Assembly (NCBI GenBank): GCA_900696465.1
Contig: CAADGE010000020.1
Location: 1-64,000 of the forward strand
DNA: 64,000 bases
Direction of reading: 5' to 3'
Source: an uncultured Planctomycetota bacterium
GTDB lineage: Bacteria > Planctomycetota > Phycisphaerae > UBA1845 > UTPLA1
Numbering within the stretch: the first letter of the stretch is position 1; the number at the start of each line of letters is the position of its first letter. Below the pieces are notes generated by a model. That model saw nothing but the letters and a program-made list of their open reading frames with translations. It had not been told where the DNA came from and made no database searches. Below are positions 29,795-38,625 of the stretch, one piece after another. Both the position numbers and the translations under genes were made by a program.

Positions 29795-30496
29795 TTATGC
29801 CACAACAGCCAGTGTGTTGTGCAGCGGATCGGCGATACCGGCGTCCAGGAAACCGCGACTGCGAGTCGCACAGCCCAGGCAGCCGCCGCAGGGGGCGCGA
29901 CCGCTTGAGTTGCAGGACCATGTCAGTTCGAAGGGCACGTGCAATCGCTGGCCGAGACGAATGATGTCTCTGCGTGACAGATCGATAAGCGGTACTTCAA
30001 GGGTGATTCGGCGAAAGGGATAAGCCACGTTCAATGCGTGCTGAAGGAGCTGGGCGTAGTCCCGGGAATAATCCGGATACACGCCAGCGGTGCGCGGGCC
30101 CGGGGGACCGAGACACTCGCAGACACCCAGAAAGATGGCGGAGGCGTTGATCGCCGAGGCCCAGTTGAATGCGGCACTTGTGAGCGAGCCGATCAAGCCC
30201 GGAATGTAGTACATAGATTCGTTCTCACCAGCGGACAATGCATCCTCGAGCGGCTTGTCGTGTGCGATGCGGGCACTTGCCCCAATCGCTGCGAAATGCG
30301 GCATGTCTGTGATGAGTCGCGTGGCTACGCGGAAGTGCTCCGCCTGCTTCTCGAACAACTCGGCCTCACGCTGCTCGGCGCGATGGCCGAAGCGGACGTG
30401 CATCAAAGCCGGCTCGTACTCTGCGGCGGCAATCGCCGTAGTTACTGCGCTGTTCAGGCCTCCGGATGACAGGATGACGGCGCGTTTTTTCGCCAT
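29795..30496 (-). CDS. queC: QueC-like 7-cyano-7-deazaguanine synthase with altered PP-loop
   Basis: 233 residues. QueC converts 7-carboxy-7-deazaguanine to preQ0 with ATP and ammonia. The zinc site is intact: WSCNSSGRAPCGGCLGCATR carries the four cysteines, and RSRGFLDAGIADP follows as expected. The N-terminal PP-loop reads LSSGGLNSAV: the usual Asp of SGG-x-D-S is Asn here (the codon is clearly AAC). The PGLIGSLTSAAFNWASAINA and CVYPDYSR-like regions correspond to substrate-contact segments. It is either a QueC adapted to Asn or a homologue with changed chemistry. No queD/queE/queF lies nearby. Confidence 0.82.
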   Translation of the reverse strand: MAKKRAVILSSGGLNSAVTTAIAAAEYEPALMHVRFGHRAEQREAELFEKQAEHFRVATRLITDMPHFAAIGASARIAHDKPLEDALSAGENESMYYIPGLIGSLTSAAFNWASAINASAIFLGVCECLGPPGPRTAGVYPDYSRDYAQLLQHALNVAYPFRRITLEVPLIDLSRRDIIRLGQRLHVPFELTWSCNSSGRAPCGGCLGCATRSRGFLDAGIADPLHNTLAVVA

Positions 30497-30591
30497 GGGC
30501 GTTCTCGCAGAAGGTCCACGTGACGAAATGCTTATCGGTCAGGATGCGAGATCATTTCAGTTTCGTTTTTGGAGAGTGGTTATCGGGCGAG

Positions 30592-31458
30592 TCAGGTTGA
30601 GCGGAAGCCCGCGATCAGGGCGATGCGGCCGGTTTCGGCGCCATCCCTGCGGTGCGAATAGAAACGCTCGTCGGTCATGGTGGAATGATCGGCAATATGT
30701 ATGCGATGCGCCTGCACTCCGCTGTCAATGAGCTGCGATGAGATAGCGGCACGCATATCAAAGAGCCACTTGGCAGGGCTGGGTACGGAACCGGACGCCG
30801 TAGCAGATGTACCTGACATGGACCGCGGGCGGAAAAAATGCTCGGCACCTTCAATGCGAGAGAGCGCAATCCGCCGAACGTCTTCACCGACTTCGTAGTC
30901 GTCGGGCCCGGCACACGGACAGATGCCTGCGATGAGATGAACAGGGTTGACGTCAAACTCGTGCTGCATGGCCATGACCAGTTCGGCGACGATGTGCGTG
31001 ACCGTACCGCGCCAGCTTGCGTGTGCCGTGCCGAAGACGCGGCGCGCCGGGTCCACAACGATCACGATCGGGCAGTCCGCGGAGAACTGCATCACCGGCA
31101 CACCCGGCAGATCGCAGACGAGGCCGTCCACATATCGGATAGCGTGGAGCCGGCCCTCGCGTCCCGCTCCAATGTCGCTCGGCAGGATGCGAAGCACATG
31201 CGGGCTGTGAATCTGATCGGGCGCGGTCAGTCGATCGAATGGCAAGCCGAGATGAGCACAGATGCGGCGGCGACGCTCGACGGCGAGATCGGCCTGCGGT
31301 CCGCGATGAGGCGCCATATTCCACGGCCGCGTGGTTACGGCGTGGGCAAAGCCGGGAATCTCTCTAAGCGCTGGGAAACTAAGAAGGGCTGTATCCTCGA
31401 AAAGTTCGCTTTCGAGTGGTGCGAGCTTCGGCAGATTGGGATCGAGCTTGATTGTCAC
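30592..31458 (-). CDS. pgeF: PgeF/YfiH-family purine nucleoside phosphorylase (laccase-like fold)
   Basis: 288 residues. The family was once called polyphenol oxidase or laccase domain; members act as zinc-dependent purine nucleoside phosphorylases/deaminases and, in Escherichia coli, correct wrong amino acids in peptidoglycan. The metal-site motifs are intact: QIHSPHVL, SADCPIVIVVD, TAHASWRGTV and GICPCAGPDDYEVG. Near the end is DERFYSHRRDG-ETGR, the family signature. It lies 95 bases upstream of the queC-like gene, on the same strand, so the two may share a transcript. Confidence 0.93.
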   Translation of the reverse strand: MTIKLDPNLPKLAPLESELFEDTALLSFPALREIPGFAHAVTTRPWNMAPHRGPQADLAVERRRRICAHLGLPFDRLTAPDQIHSPHVLRILPSDIGAGREGRLHAIRYVDGLVCDLPGVPVMQFSADCPIVIVVDPARRVFGTAHASWRGTVTHIVAELVMAMQHEFDVNPVHLIAGICPCAGPDDYEVGEDVRRIALSRIEGAEHFFRPRSMSGTSATASGSVPSPAKWLFDMRAAISSQLIDSGVQAHRIHIADHSTMTDERFYSHRRDGAETGRIALIAGFRST

Positions 31459-31503
31459 ATTCGCTTCCTCTGGTTGGCGTATTACGCATCGGAGGCGATG
31501 GCG

Positions 31504-32472
31504 TTACGGTTTGAGGAGCACCTTCATTGTCCCGGGCTCGCTTGCGGCGGCCAGTGCTTTCTCTGCGTCGGCAAGAGGGAAGGTCCTCGAAACCATGCCC
31601 GTCGTATCAACTCTTCGAGTAGCGAGCATGGCTAATGCGTCGCGCATCGGCCCGCAGCGACTTCCCAGCAGTGTGACTTCGTTCACGACCAGATCGGTCA
31701 GATCGACGGGCTCTCTCTCGGCACAGGTTGTCTTTATGACGATCGTGCCGCGTGGGCGCACGAGCTTCAGGGCCAAGGGCAACCCGGACGGTGACCCGGT
31801 GCACTCGATCACCACGTCGTAATCCACACCGTGTGTCAGCTCGTCGATGTGCACGTTGCGGATTCGTCGACGATCCAGCAGGGCGAGCGTCGCGCGCTGG
31901 CGACCGATCGCCGTGAGCTTGCAGCCGGTGGTCGCCAGTACCTGTGCGACGAGCAGACCAAGCCGGCCGGTGCCGAGGACGGCGACATTCGTACGACTCT
32001 CCAGTTTAACCTGCCGGGTAATTTGAATTGCGGCGGCGAGCGGCTCGGCGAATACGGCTTCTTCATCGGTGAGGGCGTCGGGTACGGGAACGCAGTTCTG
32101 CTCTGGCAGGCAGACATATTCGGCGAAAGCGCCGGCACGATTGCAGATGCCCAGGACGCTTCGCTTACGACAGTGATTGGCGAGGCCGCCCTGACACATG
32201 TCGCACCTGCCGCACACGCAGTTGATCTCGCCTACGACGCGCTGGTTGGCCAGCGATTTGCCACCCTCGACGACGGTACCGACGAACTCGTGACCGATGA
32301 CGCGCGGCGCGCCCGCCGGACGTGAATCGTCGGCATACCCTTTGATGATCTCCAGGTCCGTCGCACAGATGCCGGCCAATCGGACCGCAATGAGAACTTC
32401 TCCCGGCGGAGGTACGGGCTTCTCGATATCCCGTACGGCGGCTTTGTGGTTTTCGACGACGACGGCTTTCAT
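31504..32472 (-). CDS. Zinc-dependent medium-chain alcohol/polyol dehydrogenase
   Basis: 322 residues from the ATG at 32472 (MKAVVVEN); a longer frame to 32553 is rejected because the family starts exactly here. Catalytic-zinc ligands are Cys in AGICATDLEI, and His/Glu in IGHEFVG. The structural-zinc cysteines are in CVCGRCDMCQGGLANHC. The NAD(P) fold is at LGTGRLGLLVAQVLA. The closest families are threonine/sorbitol-type dehydrogenases and alcohol dehydrogenases; the substrate cannot be read from the sequence. The pgeF start is 45 bases downstream, so the sialidase-fold gene, this gene, pgeF and queC may form a minus-strand run. Confidence 0.87.
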   Translation of the reverse strand: MKAVVVENHKAAVRDIEKPVPPPGEVLIAVRLAGICATDLEIIKGYADDSRPAGAPRVIGHEFVGTVVEGGKSLANQRVVGEINCVCGRCDMCQGGLANHCRKRSVLGICNRAGAFAEYVCLPEQNCVPVPDALTDEEAVFAEPLAAAIQITRQVKLESRTNVAVLGTGRLGLLVAQVLATTGCKLTAIGRQRATLALLDRRRIRNVHIDELTHGVDYDVVIECTGSPSGLPLALKLVRPRGTIVIKTTCAEREPVDLTDLVVNEVTLLGSRCGPMRDALAMLATRRVDTTGMVSRTFPLADAEKALAAASEPGTMKVLLKP

Positions 32473-32555
32473 GGTGTGTAGAGAAACCTCGAATCGGCGA
32501 ATTGTCAAAGCGTCGAGCGCGGGAAGTCGAACGGAAATCCGCGAGACGAACAAAG

Positions 32556-33701
32556 CTACTCCCTTCGGAGCCAGTGCTCGTTGATCTCAACATGCTCGAT
32601 GTGCGTCAGGCGGTGAGAGAAGACGACATGAATGCGACCGTCGCGGGTCTGGCAGGCGCTGGGGTAGGAAAGCTGCGGATCGCCGGCTGCCAGCACCTTC
32701 GGGGCCGACCAGGTGAGCCCTTCGTCTTCAGACAGCGCGGCGACCAGGGGAGTGCGCTCCGTGCGACTGTCATTGTAGATCACGAGCAGCTCACCGCTTC
32801 GGAGTCTAATCAACTCCAGTCCGCTGTTGGGATTGGGCAGATCGGGCCGCTTCCTGAGCGACCAGGATCGACCGGCGTCTGTCGAACGGGCCTCCCATGT
32901 CTGGCCGGACTTCCCAGCAGCGCGGAGCAGTGCCAGCAGTGAGCTGTCAGACAGTTCAACAACTGCCGGCTGCAAGTTATTGTCGAGGGGGGTCAAGATC
33001 GGGGGATACGATTCCCAGTTCTGACCCTGGTTCCTGCTGAGCCAGAATTGCGAGGCGTAGATGGCCTGCTGATAGCCGGGAAGGAGCCAGGAACCGTCTC
33101 GGAGAATGATGAGGTGATTGCGGATCATGGTGCAGATCGCGCCGAGGGCGTCGCGCGGCGCATCCCATGTATGTCCGCCGTCCCTGCTGGTTCGAACAAT
33201 CACCCGACCGAGGCAGAACTGATCGCCGAACATCTCGACGTGGAAAAGGTAAATACGTCCGGCGTCATCGACAAAAAGCACGGGGTTGGCATCGGCGTAG
33301 CCGGGTTTGTCGGCGACGACGATCGGGCTGGACCATTCGCCAGAGCCGGAAGGGCGGCGTGAAAGAAGGATGACCGTGTCCGGAGCGAGTTCGCGGGCAC
33401 CTGCACCCCAGGCACAAAGCAAGTCGCCGGCAGGAGTTTCGATGATGGTCGCGGCATGGTTGTAGGGATAGCGCTCGGGGTCGGTGGGGATGGATTTCGA
33501 TGCGAAGCAGCCGACCTCGTGGGTCGTCGGAGGAGCTTCCAGAGGCGCGAGCGGCTGCTCGGCGATGTCACCATGGCGCGCGGCGTCACAGGCGGGCAGC
33601 AGAAGGATTAGAAAGCAGAATGCTTTTTGCGGGACAAACGCAGGAGGTCGAAAATTACTCAGTTTCGAGCGCATTCCAGCTTTGTAATTGTGAGGATACA
33701 T
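32556..33701 (-). CDS. Sialidase-fold (BNR/Asp-box) lipoprotein
   Basis: 381 residues. A second Met at 33674 gives a more normal signal (MRSKLSNFRPP... to LILLLPAC, a lipobox) and may be the true start. The mature protein is a six-bladed sialidase-type propeller. Asp-boxes read SRDGGHTWDAP, SRNQGQNWES, STDAGRSWSLR and SEDEGLTWSAP. The RIP-like segment YNHAATIIETPAGDLLCAWGAG matches the exo-alpha-sialidase (BNR_2) group common in planctomycetes. It may remove sialic acid or another acidic sugar, but catalytic residues cannot be assigned. It lies back-to-back with the polysaccharide locus, from which it diverges. Confidence 0.83.
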   Translation of the reverse strand: MYPHNYKAGMRSKLSNFRPPAFVPQKAFCFLILLLPACDAARHGDIAEQPLAPLEAPPTTHEVGCFASKSIPTDPERYPYNHAATIIETPAGDLLCAWGAGARELAPDTVILLSRRPSGSGEWSSPIVVADKPGYADANPVLFVDDAGRIYLFHVEMFGDQFCLGRVIVRTSRDGGHTWDAPRDALGAICTMIRNHLIILRDGSWLLPGYQQAIYASQFWLSRNQGQNWESYPPILTPLDNNLQPAVVELSDSSLLALLRAAGKSGQTWEARSTDAGRSWSLRKRPDLPNPNSGLELIRLRSGELLVIYNDSRTERTPLVAALSEDEGLTWSAPKVLAAGDPQLSYPSACQTRDGRIHVVFSHRLTHIEHVEINEHWLRRE

Positions 33702-33901
33702 CCAGGCAAGTGCACCACGGGCTTATCGGACAGGGCGCCTGTGTGCTCGCGCGATCGGTGCTATCCTCGTCATCAGGCAGGGCTTAAACTCATTGGCCGC
33801 TCTTGGCAGGCCGACTTTCAGGCGTGGGCGGCAGCACGCAGCCGGAAAATGAGCCCATGCCTGTTGGCCTGACGGCCGGCGTGATAGTTCTGAGGTCGTG
33901 C

Positions 33902-35008
33902 ATGTTGAAAGTCATCTGCGTCTGCGGGGCAAGGCCCAACTTCATGAAGATCGCGCCGCTGATGGAGGCGTTCGCGCGGACGGGGCGTATCCAGACGCTG
34001 CTCGTTCATACCGGGCAACACTACGACGAACGGATGAGCGAACTGTTTTTTCGCGATCTGGGCATTCCCGAACCGGACATCAACCTTGAGGTCGGGTCCG
34101 GCAGCCATGCCGTCCAGACGGCGGAGATCATGCGACGCTTCGAGCCGGTCGTACTGGAGCATCGGCCGGACTGGGTTATTGTTGTGGGCGATGTGAACAG
34201 CACGATCGCCTGCGGCCTGGTGGCCGTGAAGCTGGGCGTGAAGCTGGCGCATGTTGAAGCGGGGCTGCGGAGCAACGACCGTACCATGCCGGAGGAAATC
34301 AACCGGCTCCTGACCGATGCGATCAGCGACCTGCTCCTGGTCAGCGAGCCGAGCGGAGTGGAGAACCTGCGGCGCGAAGGAGTGGACGACGGAAAGATTC
34401 ATTTTGTTGGCAACGTGATGATCGACACGCTGGTCAAGAATCGCCAACGGGCAATGGCGTCCAGTGTGCTGGAGGACCTCCAGCTTGCGCCACGACAATA
34501 CGCGGTGGTGACGCTGCATCGACCGAGCAATGTGGACGATGCCCGGACGCTGGGGTCGATTCTCGATGCATTCGAGCAGATCGCCCGAGACATGCCGATT
34601 GTCTTTCCCATGCACCCGCGCACACGGAAGAACATGGCCTCGATGGGACTGGAGCCGCGGATCGGGCGGATCGCGGGATTCCGCACGCCGGAGCCGCTGG
34701 GTTATCTGGATTTTCTGAAGTTGATGGCCGAGTCGGCGCTGGTGATGACGGATTCCGGCGGCATCCAGGAAGAGACGACGATCCTCGGTGTTCCATGTCT
34801 GACGCTTCGGGAAAACACAGAACGGCCGGTGACCATTCACGAAGGGACGAACCAACTCTGCAAGCCCGATGCGGCGAGCATTTTGCAGGCGTATCATGCC
34901 TTGGGCAGCGAGAAGCAGGCAGACTCAGGCCCGCGCGTCGCCCGACGACCCGAACTCTGGGACGGCAGGGCCGCGGAGCGCATCGCGGAGATTTTCTGCA
35001 AGTTGTAA
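33902..35008 (+). CDS. wecB: UDP-N-acetylglucosamine 2-epimerase (non-hydrolysing)
   Basis: 368 residues from the ATG at 33902 with GAGG before it. It interconverts UDP-GlcNAc and UDP-ManNAc. Family features are CGARPNFMKIAPLMEA at the start, HTGQHYDERMSE, VGDVNSTIACGLVAVKLGVKLAHVEAG-type contacts, RTMPEEINR, and TDSGGIQEETTILGVPCLTLRENTERP at the C-terminal nucleotide site. It is the first gene of the polysaccharide locus and is followed by gmd after 3 bases. Confidence 0.95.
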   Translation: MLKVICVCGARPNFMKIAPLMEAFARTGRIQTLLVHTGQHYDERMSELFFRDLGIPEPDINLEVGSGSHAVQTAEIMRRFEPVVLEHRPDWVIVVGDVNSTIACGLVAVKLGVKLAHVEAGLRSNDRTMPEEINRLLTDAISDLLLVSEPSGVENLRREGVDDGKIHFVGNVMIDTLVKNRQRAMASSVLEDLQLAPRQYAVVTLHRPSNVDDARTLGSILDAFEQIARDMPIVFPMHPRTRKNMASMGLEPRIGRIAGFRTPEPLGYLDFLKLMAESALVMTDSGGIQEETTILGVPCLTLRENTERPVTIHEGTNQLCKPDAASILQAYHALGSEKQADSGPRVARRPELWDGRAAERIAEIFCKL

Positions 35009-35011
35009 TCG

Positions 35012-36034
35012 ATGGCGAAGAAGGCACTCATCACCGGAATCACCGGCCAGGATGGCAGCTACCTGGCGGAACTGCTGCTTCAAAAGGGCTATGAGGTTCA
35101 CGGCCTCATCCGCCGTTCGAGCAGTTTCAATACTGCCCGCATCGAGCACCTCTATCGCGATCCGCACGATCGCGAGGCAATGCTCTTTCTTCACTATGGT
35201 GACCTGACGGACGGTTCAAGTCTGCGGAAGGTGCTGACCGCGATCACGCCAGACGAAGTCTACAATCTCGCGGCGCAGTCCCACGTGCGTCTGAGCTTTG
35301 ATCAGCCGGTCTATACGGCGGAAACGGGTGCTCTGGGAACACTGCTGCTTCTTGAAGCGATCCGCGACACACAGCTGCCGGTGCGATTCTATCAGGCGGG
35401 CAGCAGCGAGATGTTCGGCAAGTCGCCGCCCCCACAGAACGAAGCGACCGCGTTTCACCCGCGGAGCCCCTACGGCTGCGCAAAGGTCTTTTCACACTGG
35501 CAGACCATTAACTATCGCGAGGCATACGGGCTTTTTGCCTGCAACGGCATTCTCTTCAACCACGAAAGCCCGCGTCGCGGGGAGACCTTTGTCACGCGGA
35601 AAGTCACGCGTGCGGCGACGCGCATCAAAGAGGGTCTACAGGAAAAACTGTTTCTGGGCAATCTTGACGCCAAGCGCGACTGGGGCTTCGCCGGTGATTA
35701 CGTCGAGGCCATGTGGCTGATGCTGCAGCAGGATCAGCCGGATGATTATGTCATCGCCACGGGTCAGATGCACAGTGTGCGAGAGCTTGTGGAGACCGCC
35801 TTCGGCCTGGTCGCCCTGGACTGGCGGAAGCATGTGGAGCACGATCCACGCTACCTGCGGCCGACGGAAGTGGACGAGCTCTGCGGGGATGCAAGCAAGG
35901 CGCGGCAGGTGCTGGGCTGGAGACCCAGGGTGACCTTCGCCGAGCTGGTGCGGAGGATGGTGGAGCATGACTGGAAGCTGGCGAAGGAAGAGCGACTGTT
36001 AGACGAGCATCGGGCAAACGACAAGTCAAATTAG
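35012..36034 (+). CDS. gmd: GDP-mannose 4,6-dehydratase
   Basis: 340 residues. It makes GDP-4-keto-6-deoxymannose from GDP-mannose, the first step to GDP-L-fucose, GDP-rhamnose or GDP-perosamine. The Rossmann motif is [29 protein letters not shown] and the SSEMFG segment are typical; the catalytic YxxxK is [24 protein letters not shown] is a Gmd hallmark. It starts 3 bases after wecB. Fcl, encoded at 36632, would finish GDP-fucose; a decayed DUF4160/DUF2442 pair lies between them. Confidence 0.97.
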   Translation: MAKKALITGITGQDGSYLAELLLQKGYEVHGLIRRSSSFNTARIEHLYRDPHDREAMLFLHYGDLTDGSSLRKVLTAITPDEVYNLAAQSHVRLSFDQPVYTAETGALGTLLLLEAIRDTQLPVRFYQAGSSEMFGKSPPPQNEATAFHPRSPYGCAKVFSHWQTINYREAYGLFACNGILFNHESPRRGETFVTRKVTRAATRIKEGLQEKLFLGNLDAKRDWGFAGDYVEAMWLMLQQDQPDDYVIATGQMHSVRELVETAFGLVALDWRKHVEHDPRYLRPTEVDELCGDASKARQVLGWRPRVTFAELVRRMVEHDWKLAKEERLLDEHRANDKSN

Positions 36035-36075
36035 CGGAGGCACTGCCGCTCCGATGCGGCCGTGTATAATGTTAC

Positions 36076-36312
36076 ATGCCGACGGTTGCTCGAATTGGTC
36101 CGTATCGCTTTTTCTTCTACGGTAACGAAGGTAATGAGCCGTCGCACATTCATGTTCAAAGGGATCGCCGGCTGGCGAAGTATTGGTTGAGTCCCGTTGT
36201 ACTGGCTCGTTAGAGGGGGTTTGCCGCTCACGAGTTGCGTAAGATCGAGAACTTGGATTGAGAGAATGAAACTCGATTCCTGGAGGCATGGTATGCGTTC
36301 TTCGGTGGTTGA
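36076..36312 (+). pseudogene. DUF4160 gene inactivated by two in-frame stops
   Basis: From the ATG at 36076 the frame reads MPTVARIGPYRFFFYGNEGN then EPSHIHVQRDR, an unmistakable DUF4160 start. It meets TAG at 36211-36213. The same frame continues as RGFAAHELRKIENLD, meets TGA at 36259-36261, then gives ENETRFLEAWYAFFGG and ends at TGA 36310-36312. The usual family length (about 78 residues) and C-terminal motif are preserved without any frameshift, so two nonsense changes account for the loss. DUF4160 is typically encoded next to DUF2442, as here; the pair resembles a small toxin-antitoxin-like module. Confidence 0.85.
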
Positions 36313-36550
36313 AATGACGCCAAGAGCACAGAGCGTTGAGGTTACGCAAGACGAGCTCGTCGTGCTGCTGGTTGATGGGCGACGCCTGTCAGTACCAGTT
36401 GTCTGGTTCCCAAGGCTTTGCCATGCCAGTGAGGATGCTCGCAATAATTGGGAACTGCTAGGCGATGGCGAGGGCATACACTGGCTCGACATCGACGAAG
36501 ATTTGAGCATAGAAGGGCTCTTGCTGGGTCGCCGATCTCGCTCGGACTGA
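36293..36550 (+). CDS. DUF2442-domain protein
   Basis: 85 residues from an ATG at 36293, overlapping the end of the DUF4160 pseudogene; a second ATG at 36314 sits just after its stop and may be the real start. LVVLLVDGRRLSVPVVWFPRL and the late WELLGDGEGIHWLDIDEDLSIEGLL are the DUF2442 signature. The fold is thought to be a small beta-rich domain used as the partner of DUF4160 in paired modules. With DUF4160 broken, this copy may be an orphan partner. Two genes for one sugar pathway flank it, suggesting the module arrived as an insertion. Confidence 0.85.
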   Translation: MRSSVVEMTPRAQSVEVTQDELVVLLVDGRRLSVPVVWFPRLCHASEDARNNWELLGDGEGIHWLDIDEDLSIEGLLLGRRSRSD

Positions 36551-36631
36551 CTAGGTCGTTCGTTTGGTGGGCCGACCATAATCTAGTAAAAATGTTCACC
36601 TGAAGGGCTGTTTGTTCGTTTCCGGTGAAGC

Positions 36632-37579
36632 ATGGAGCATTCGCGTTGTCGAATCGTTGTTACTGGCGGGGCGGGATTCCTGGGGAGATTCGTTTGTGCG
36701 GAGCTTATCCGTACGGGCGTGGCAAAGGATTACATCCTCGTCCCGAGAAGCGCGGAGTACGACCTGACACAGGCGAAAGCTGTCGCGAGGATGTACGCCG
36801 ACCTGCGGCCGGACGTGGTGATTCATCTGGCAGCGCAGGTGGGGGGCATCGGCGCCAATCGTGCAAACCCCGGGCGATTCTTTCATGAAAATCTGGCGAT
36901 GGGGATGCATCTGATCGAGCAGGCGCGGATTGCGGGTGTAAAAAAATTCGTCATGGTCGGCACGGTCTGTTCGTATCCGAAGCATGCACCGGTGCCGTTC
37001 CGGGAGGAAGACCTGTGGAATGGCTATCCGGAAGAGACGAACGCGCCTTACGGCATTGCGAAGAAGTCGCTCCTGGTCATGCTTCAGGCGTATCGCTCGC
37101 AATACGGGCTGAACGGCATTTTTTTGATTCCTGTTAATCTGTATGGGCCTGGAGACAACTTCGATTTGGAGTCGAGCCACGTCATTCCTGCGATGGTTCG
37201 TAAATTCACAGAGGCCCACGAGCGTCAGCTTCCGGAAGTGGTGCTCTGGGGAACTGGAAAGGCCTGCCGCGAGTTTCTCTATGTGGAGGATTGCGCCCGG
37301 GCCATCGTGCTGGCTACGCAGCGCTACGACGGTGCGGAGCCGGTTAACATCGGCACGGGTCATGAGATTACAATCCGAGACCTTGCGTATAAAATTCAGC
37401 GGGTCGTTGGCTACGACGGAAAAGTCACTTGGGATTCCTCCAAGCCGGATGGTCAGCCGCGCAGATGTCTGGATGTGAGTCGGGCAAGACGATTGTTCGA
37501 TTTTGAGGCGAGCATAGGTCTCGACGATGGGCTTGAGCGGACGGTGGCGTGGTATCGCCGCGAGGGCATGAGTCCTTGA
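36632..37579 (+). CDS. fcl: GDP-L-fucose synthase
   Basis: 315 residues. It epimerises and reduces GDP-4-keto-6-deoxymannose to GDP-L-fucose with NADPH. Features: [16 protein letters not shown] at the dinucleotide site, [21 protein letters not shown] (a family hallmark), [22 protein letters not shown], and catalytic YGIAK. The C-terminal [14 protein letters not shown] also fits. With gmd it completes GDP-fucose synthesis. The stop is one base before the next gene (37581). Confidence 0.95.
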   Translation: MEHSRCRIVVTGGAGFLGRFVCAELIRTGVAKDYILVPRSAEYDLTQAKAVARMYADLRPDVVIHLAAQVGGIGANRANPGRFFHENLAMGMHLIEQARIAGVKKFVMVGTVCSYPKHAPVPFREEDLWNGYPEETNAPYGIAKKSLLVMLQAYRSQYGLNGIFLIPVNLYGPGDNFDLESSHVIPAMVRKFTEAHERQLPEVVLWGTGKACREFLYVEDCARAIVLATQRYDGAEPVNIGTGHEITIRDLAYKIQRVVGYDGKVTWDSSKPDGQPRRCLDVSRARRLFDFEASIGLDDGLERTVAWYRREGMSP

Positions 37580-37580
37580 G

Positions 37581-38183
37581 ATGTCCGAAAAGTGCCGTCC
37601 GGTTTGTTACGTGTTAACCATGGAATCACCGATCATCACGCTCTCGGCGGAAGATGCGATCCCGGATGGCCTGGAGGGCCGTTGGTGGGTGGCGCACACG
37701 CGACCGCGTAACGAAAAGGCGCTCGCGTCGGACCTGCGTGACGTTGGTGTCTACTGCTACCTGCCGCTTCAGGAGCGGCGTACGCGAAGCATCAGGACGC
37801 GGAGAATCAGCCGAAGCGAGATTCCAGTCTTTCCCAGTTATCTGTTCTTTAACGCGACGGAGGAACAGCGCCATCGCGCGCTCAAGACGCGACGCGTTGC
37901 CAATCTGCTGGCCGTGCGACGGCAGGATGAGCTTGTTCGGCAGCTTCGACAGATTCATCAGGCGCTGCTGGGAGGAGTGTCACTTCGCTGGCACCCTGAG
38001 CTGAAAATCGGCGACTGGGCCCGGGTCGTCGATGGACCGCTGATGGGTGTGGAAGGCATTGTCGTGCGGCGGATGTCCCGGGTCCGGCTGGTGCTCAACG
38101 TGACCATGCTCGGGCAGTCGGTCAGTGTTGAAGTATCGGACGAGGCGATTGAGAGGATGGACCCGCCATCGTTATCGAGTTGA
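37581..38183 (+). CDS. NusG/RfaH-like transcription elongation factor of the locus
   Basis: 200 residues (a second Met at 37620 is possible). An NGN domain starts WWVAHTRPRNEKALASDL and includes YCYLPLQERR and EIPVFPSYLFF, where NusG has the P-G/S-Y-(V/L)-F(V/F) motif that sits on RNA polymerase. The C-terminal domain begins near 140 with a KOW motif, GDWARVVDGPLMGVEGIVV. It resembles specialised NusG paralogues (RfaH, LoaP, UpbY) that keep polymerase going through long polysaccharide operons. It is coupled to fcl by a one-base gap and is followed by a 440-base leader and ugd, so local action on the rest of the locus is likely. Confidence 0.88.
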   Translation: MSEKCRPVCYVLTMESPIITLSAEDAIPDGLEGRWWVAHTRPRNEKALASDLRDVGVYCYLPLQERRTRSIRTRRISRSEIPVFPSYLFFNATEEQRHRALKTRRVANLLAVRRQDELVRQLRQIHQALLGGVSLRWHPELKIGDWARVVDGPLMGVEGIVVRRMSRVRLVLNVTMLGQSVSVEVSDEAIERMDPPSLSS

Positions 38184-38625
38184 CCCCACGCAGCATCTTG
38201 ATCCGGTGCAACTAACTTCTTTATTAACAATAAGTAATAAGCACGCCACAGCGATCATTCTTCGGCTGCCGGTCCGCGATATGCCCTCGATTTGTGCCCT
38301 TTTGCCTGCCCAGACGTATCAAACCGCGTGCTTGCATCCTTCGTAGAAACCCAACGGCGATCGGGGATGCCGAGACCTTTCGGTCTGTAGTTCTCACAGG
38401 GTAGAACCGATATCATGAGAGCCCTTGGACGGGCACGTAAACCGTGCGCAAGTCCAGTTTAGACAAGTAATTCCGAAAAATTGCCCGGCGCGGCTGACGG
38501 GGACGGAGTCTGTCCGGAAGCAGAACGCTAAGTCAGGTTGTTGAGCGGCTCGAACCGATTCGAGTTCGGCGTGCGACCCTTTTCAGGTGGCAGCCGGGCA
38601 CGGTCACTGATCGAGGTACACGAAG
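38184..38625 (+). other. Hairpin-rich leader between the NusG-like gene and ugd
   Basis: No gene is visible in these 442 bases. Predicted stems are AGACC-TTTC-GGTCT (38373-38386), a two-part stem GGAC..GCACG/CGTGC..GTCC (38427-38455), GGAC/GTCC (38501-38515) and CTCGAA-CCGA-TTCGAG (38549-38564). None is followed by a U-run. The position directly after a NusG/RfaH-like gene and before the long biosynthetic run makes it a candidate loading site for that factor, comparable in position to ops- or LoaP-type leaders. I find no classical ops sequence. Confidence 0.4.

Noticed and set aside
36076-36312. Translational recoding of the two stops in DUF4160
   Set aside because: TAG and TGA both interrupt the frame and no SECIS-like or other recoding signal is apparent; simple decay is the more economical explanation.
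38340-38460. Cyclic-di-GMP riboswitch before ugd
   Set aside because: The stems do not contain the GEMM core (CACGCA...CAAAGCC), so only a generic structured leader is claimed.
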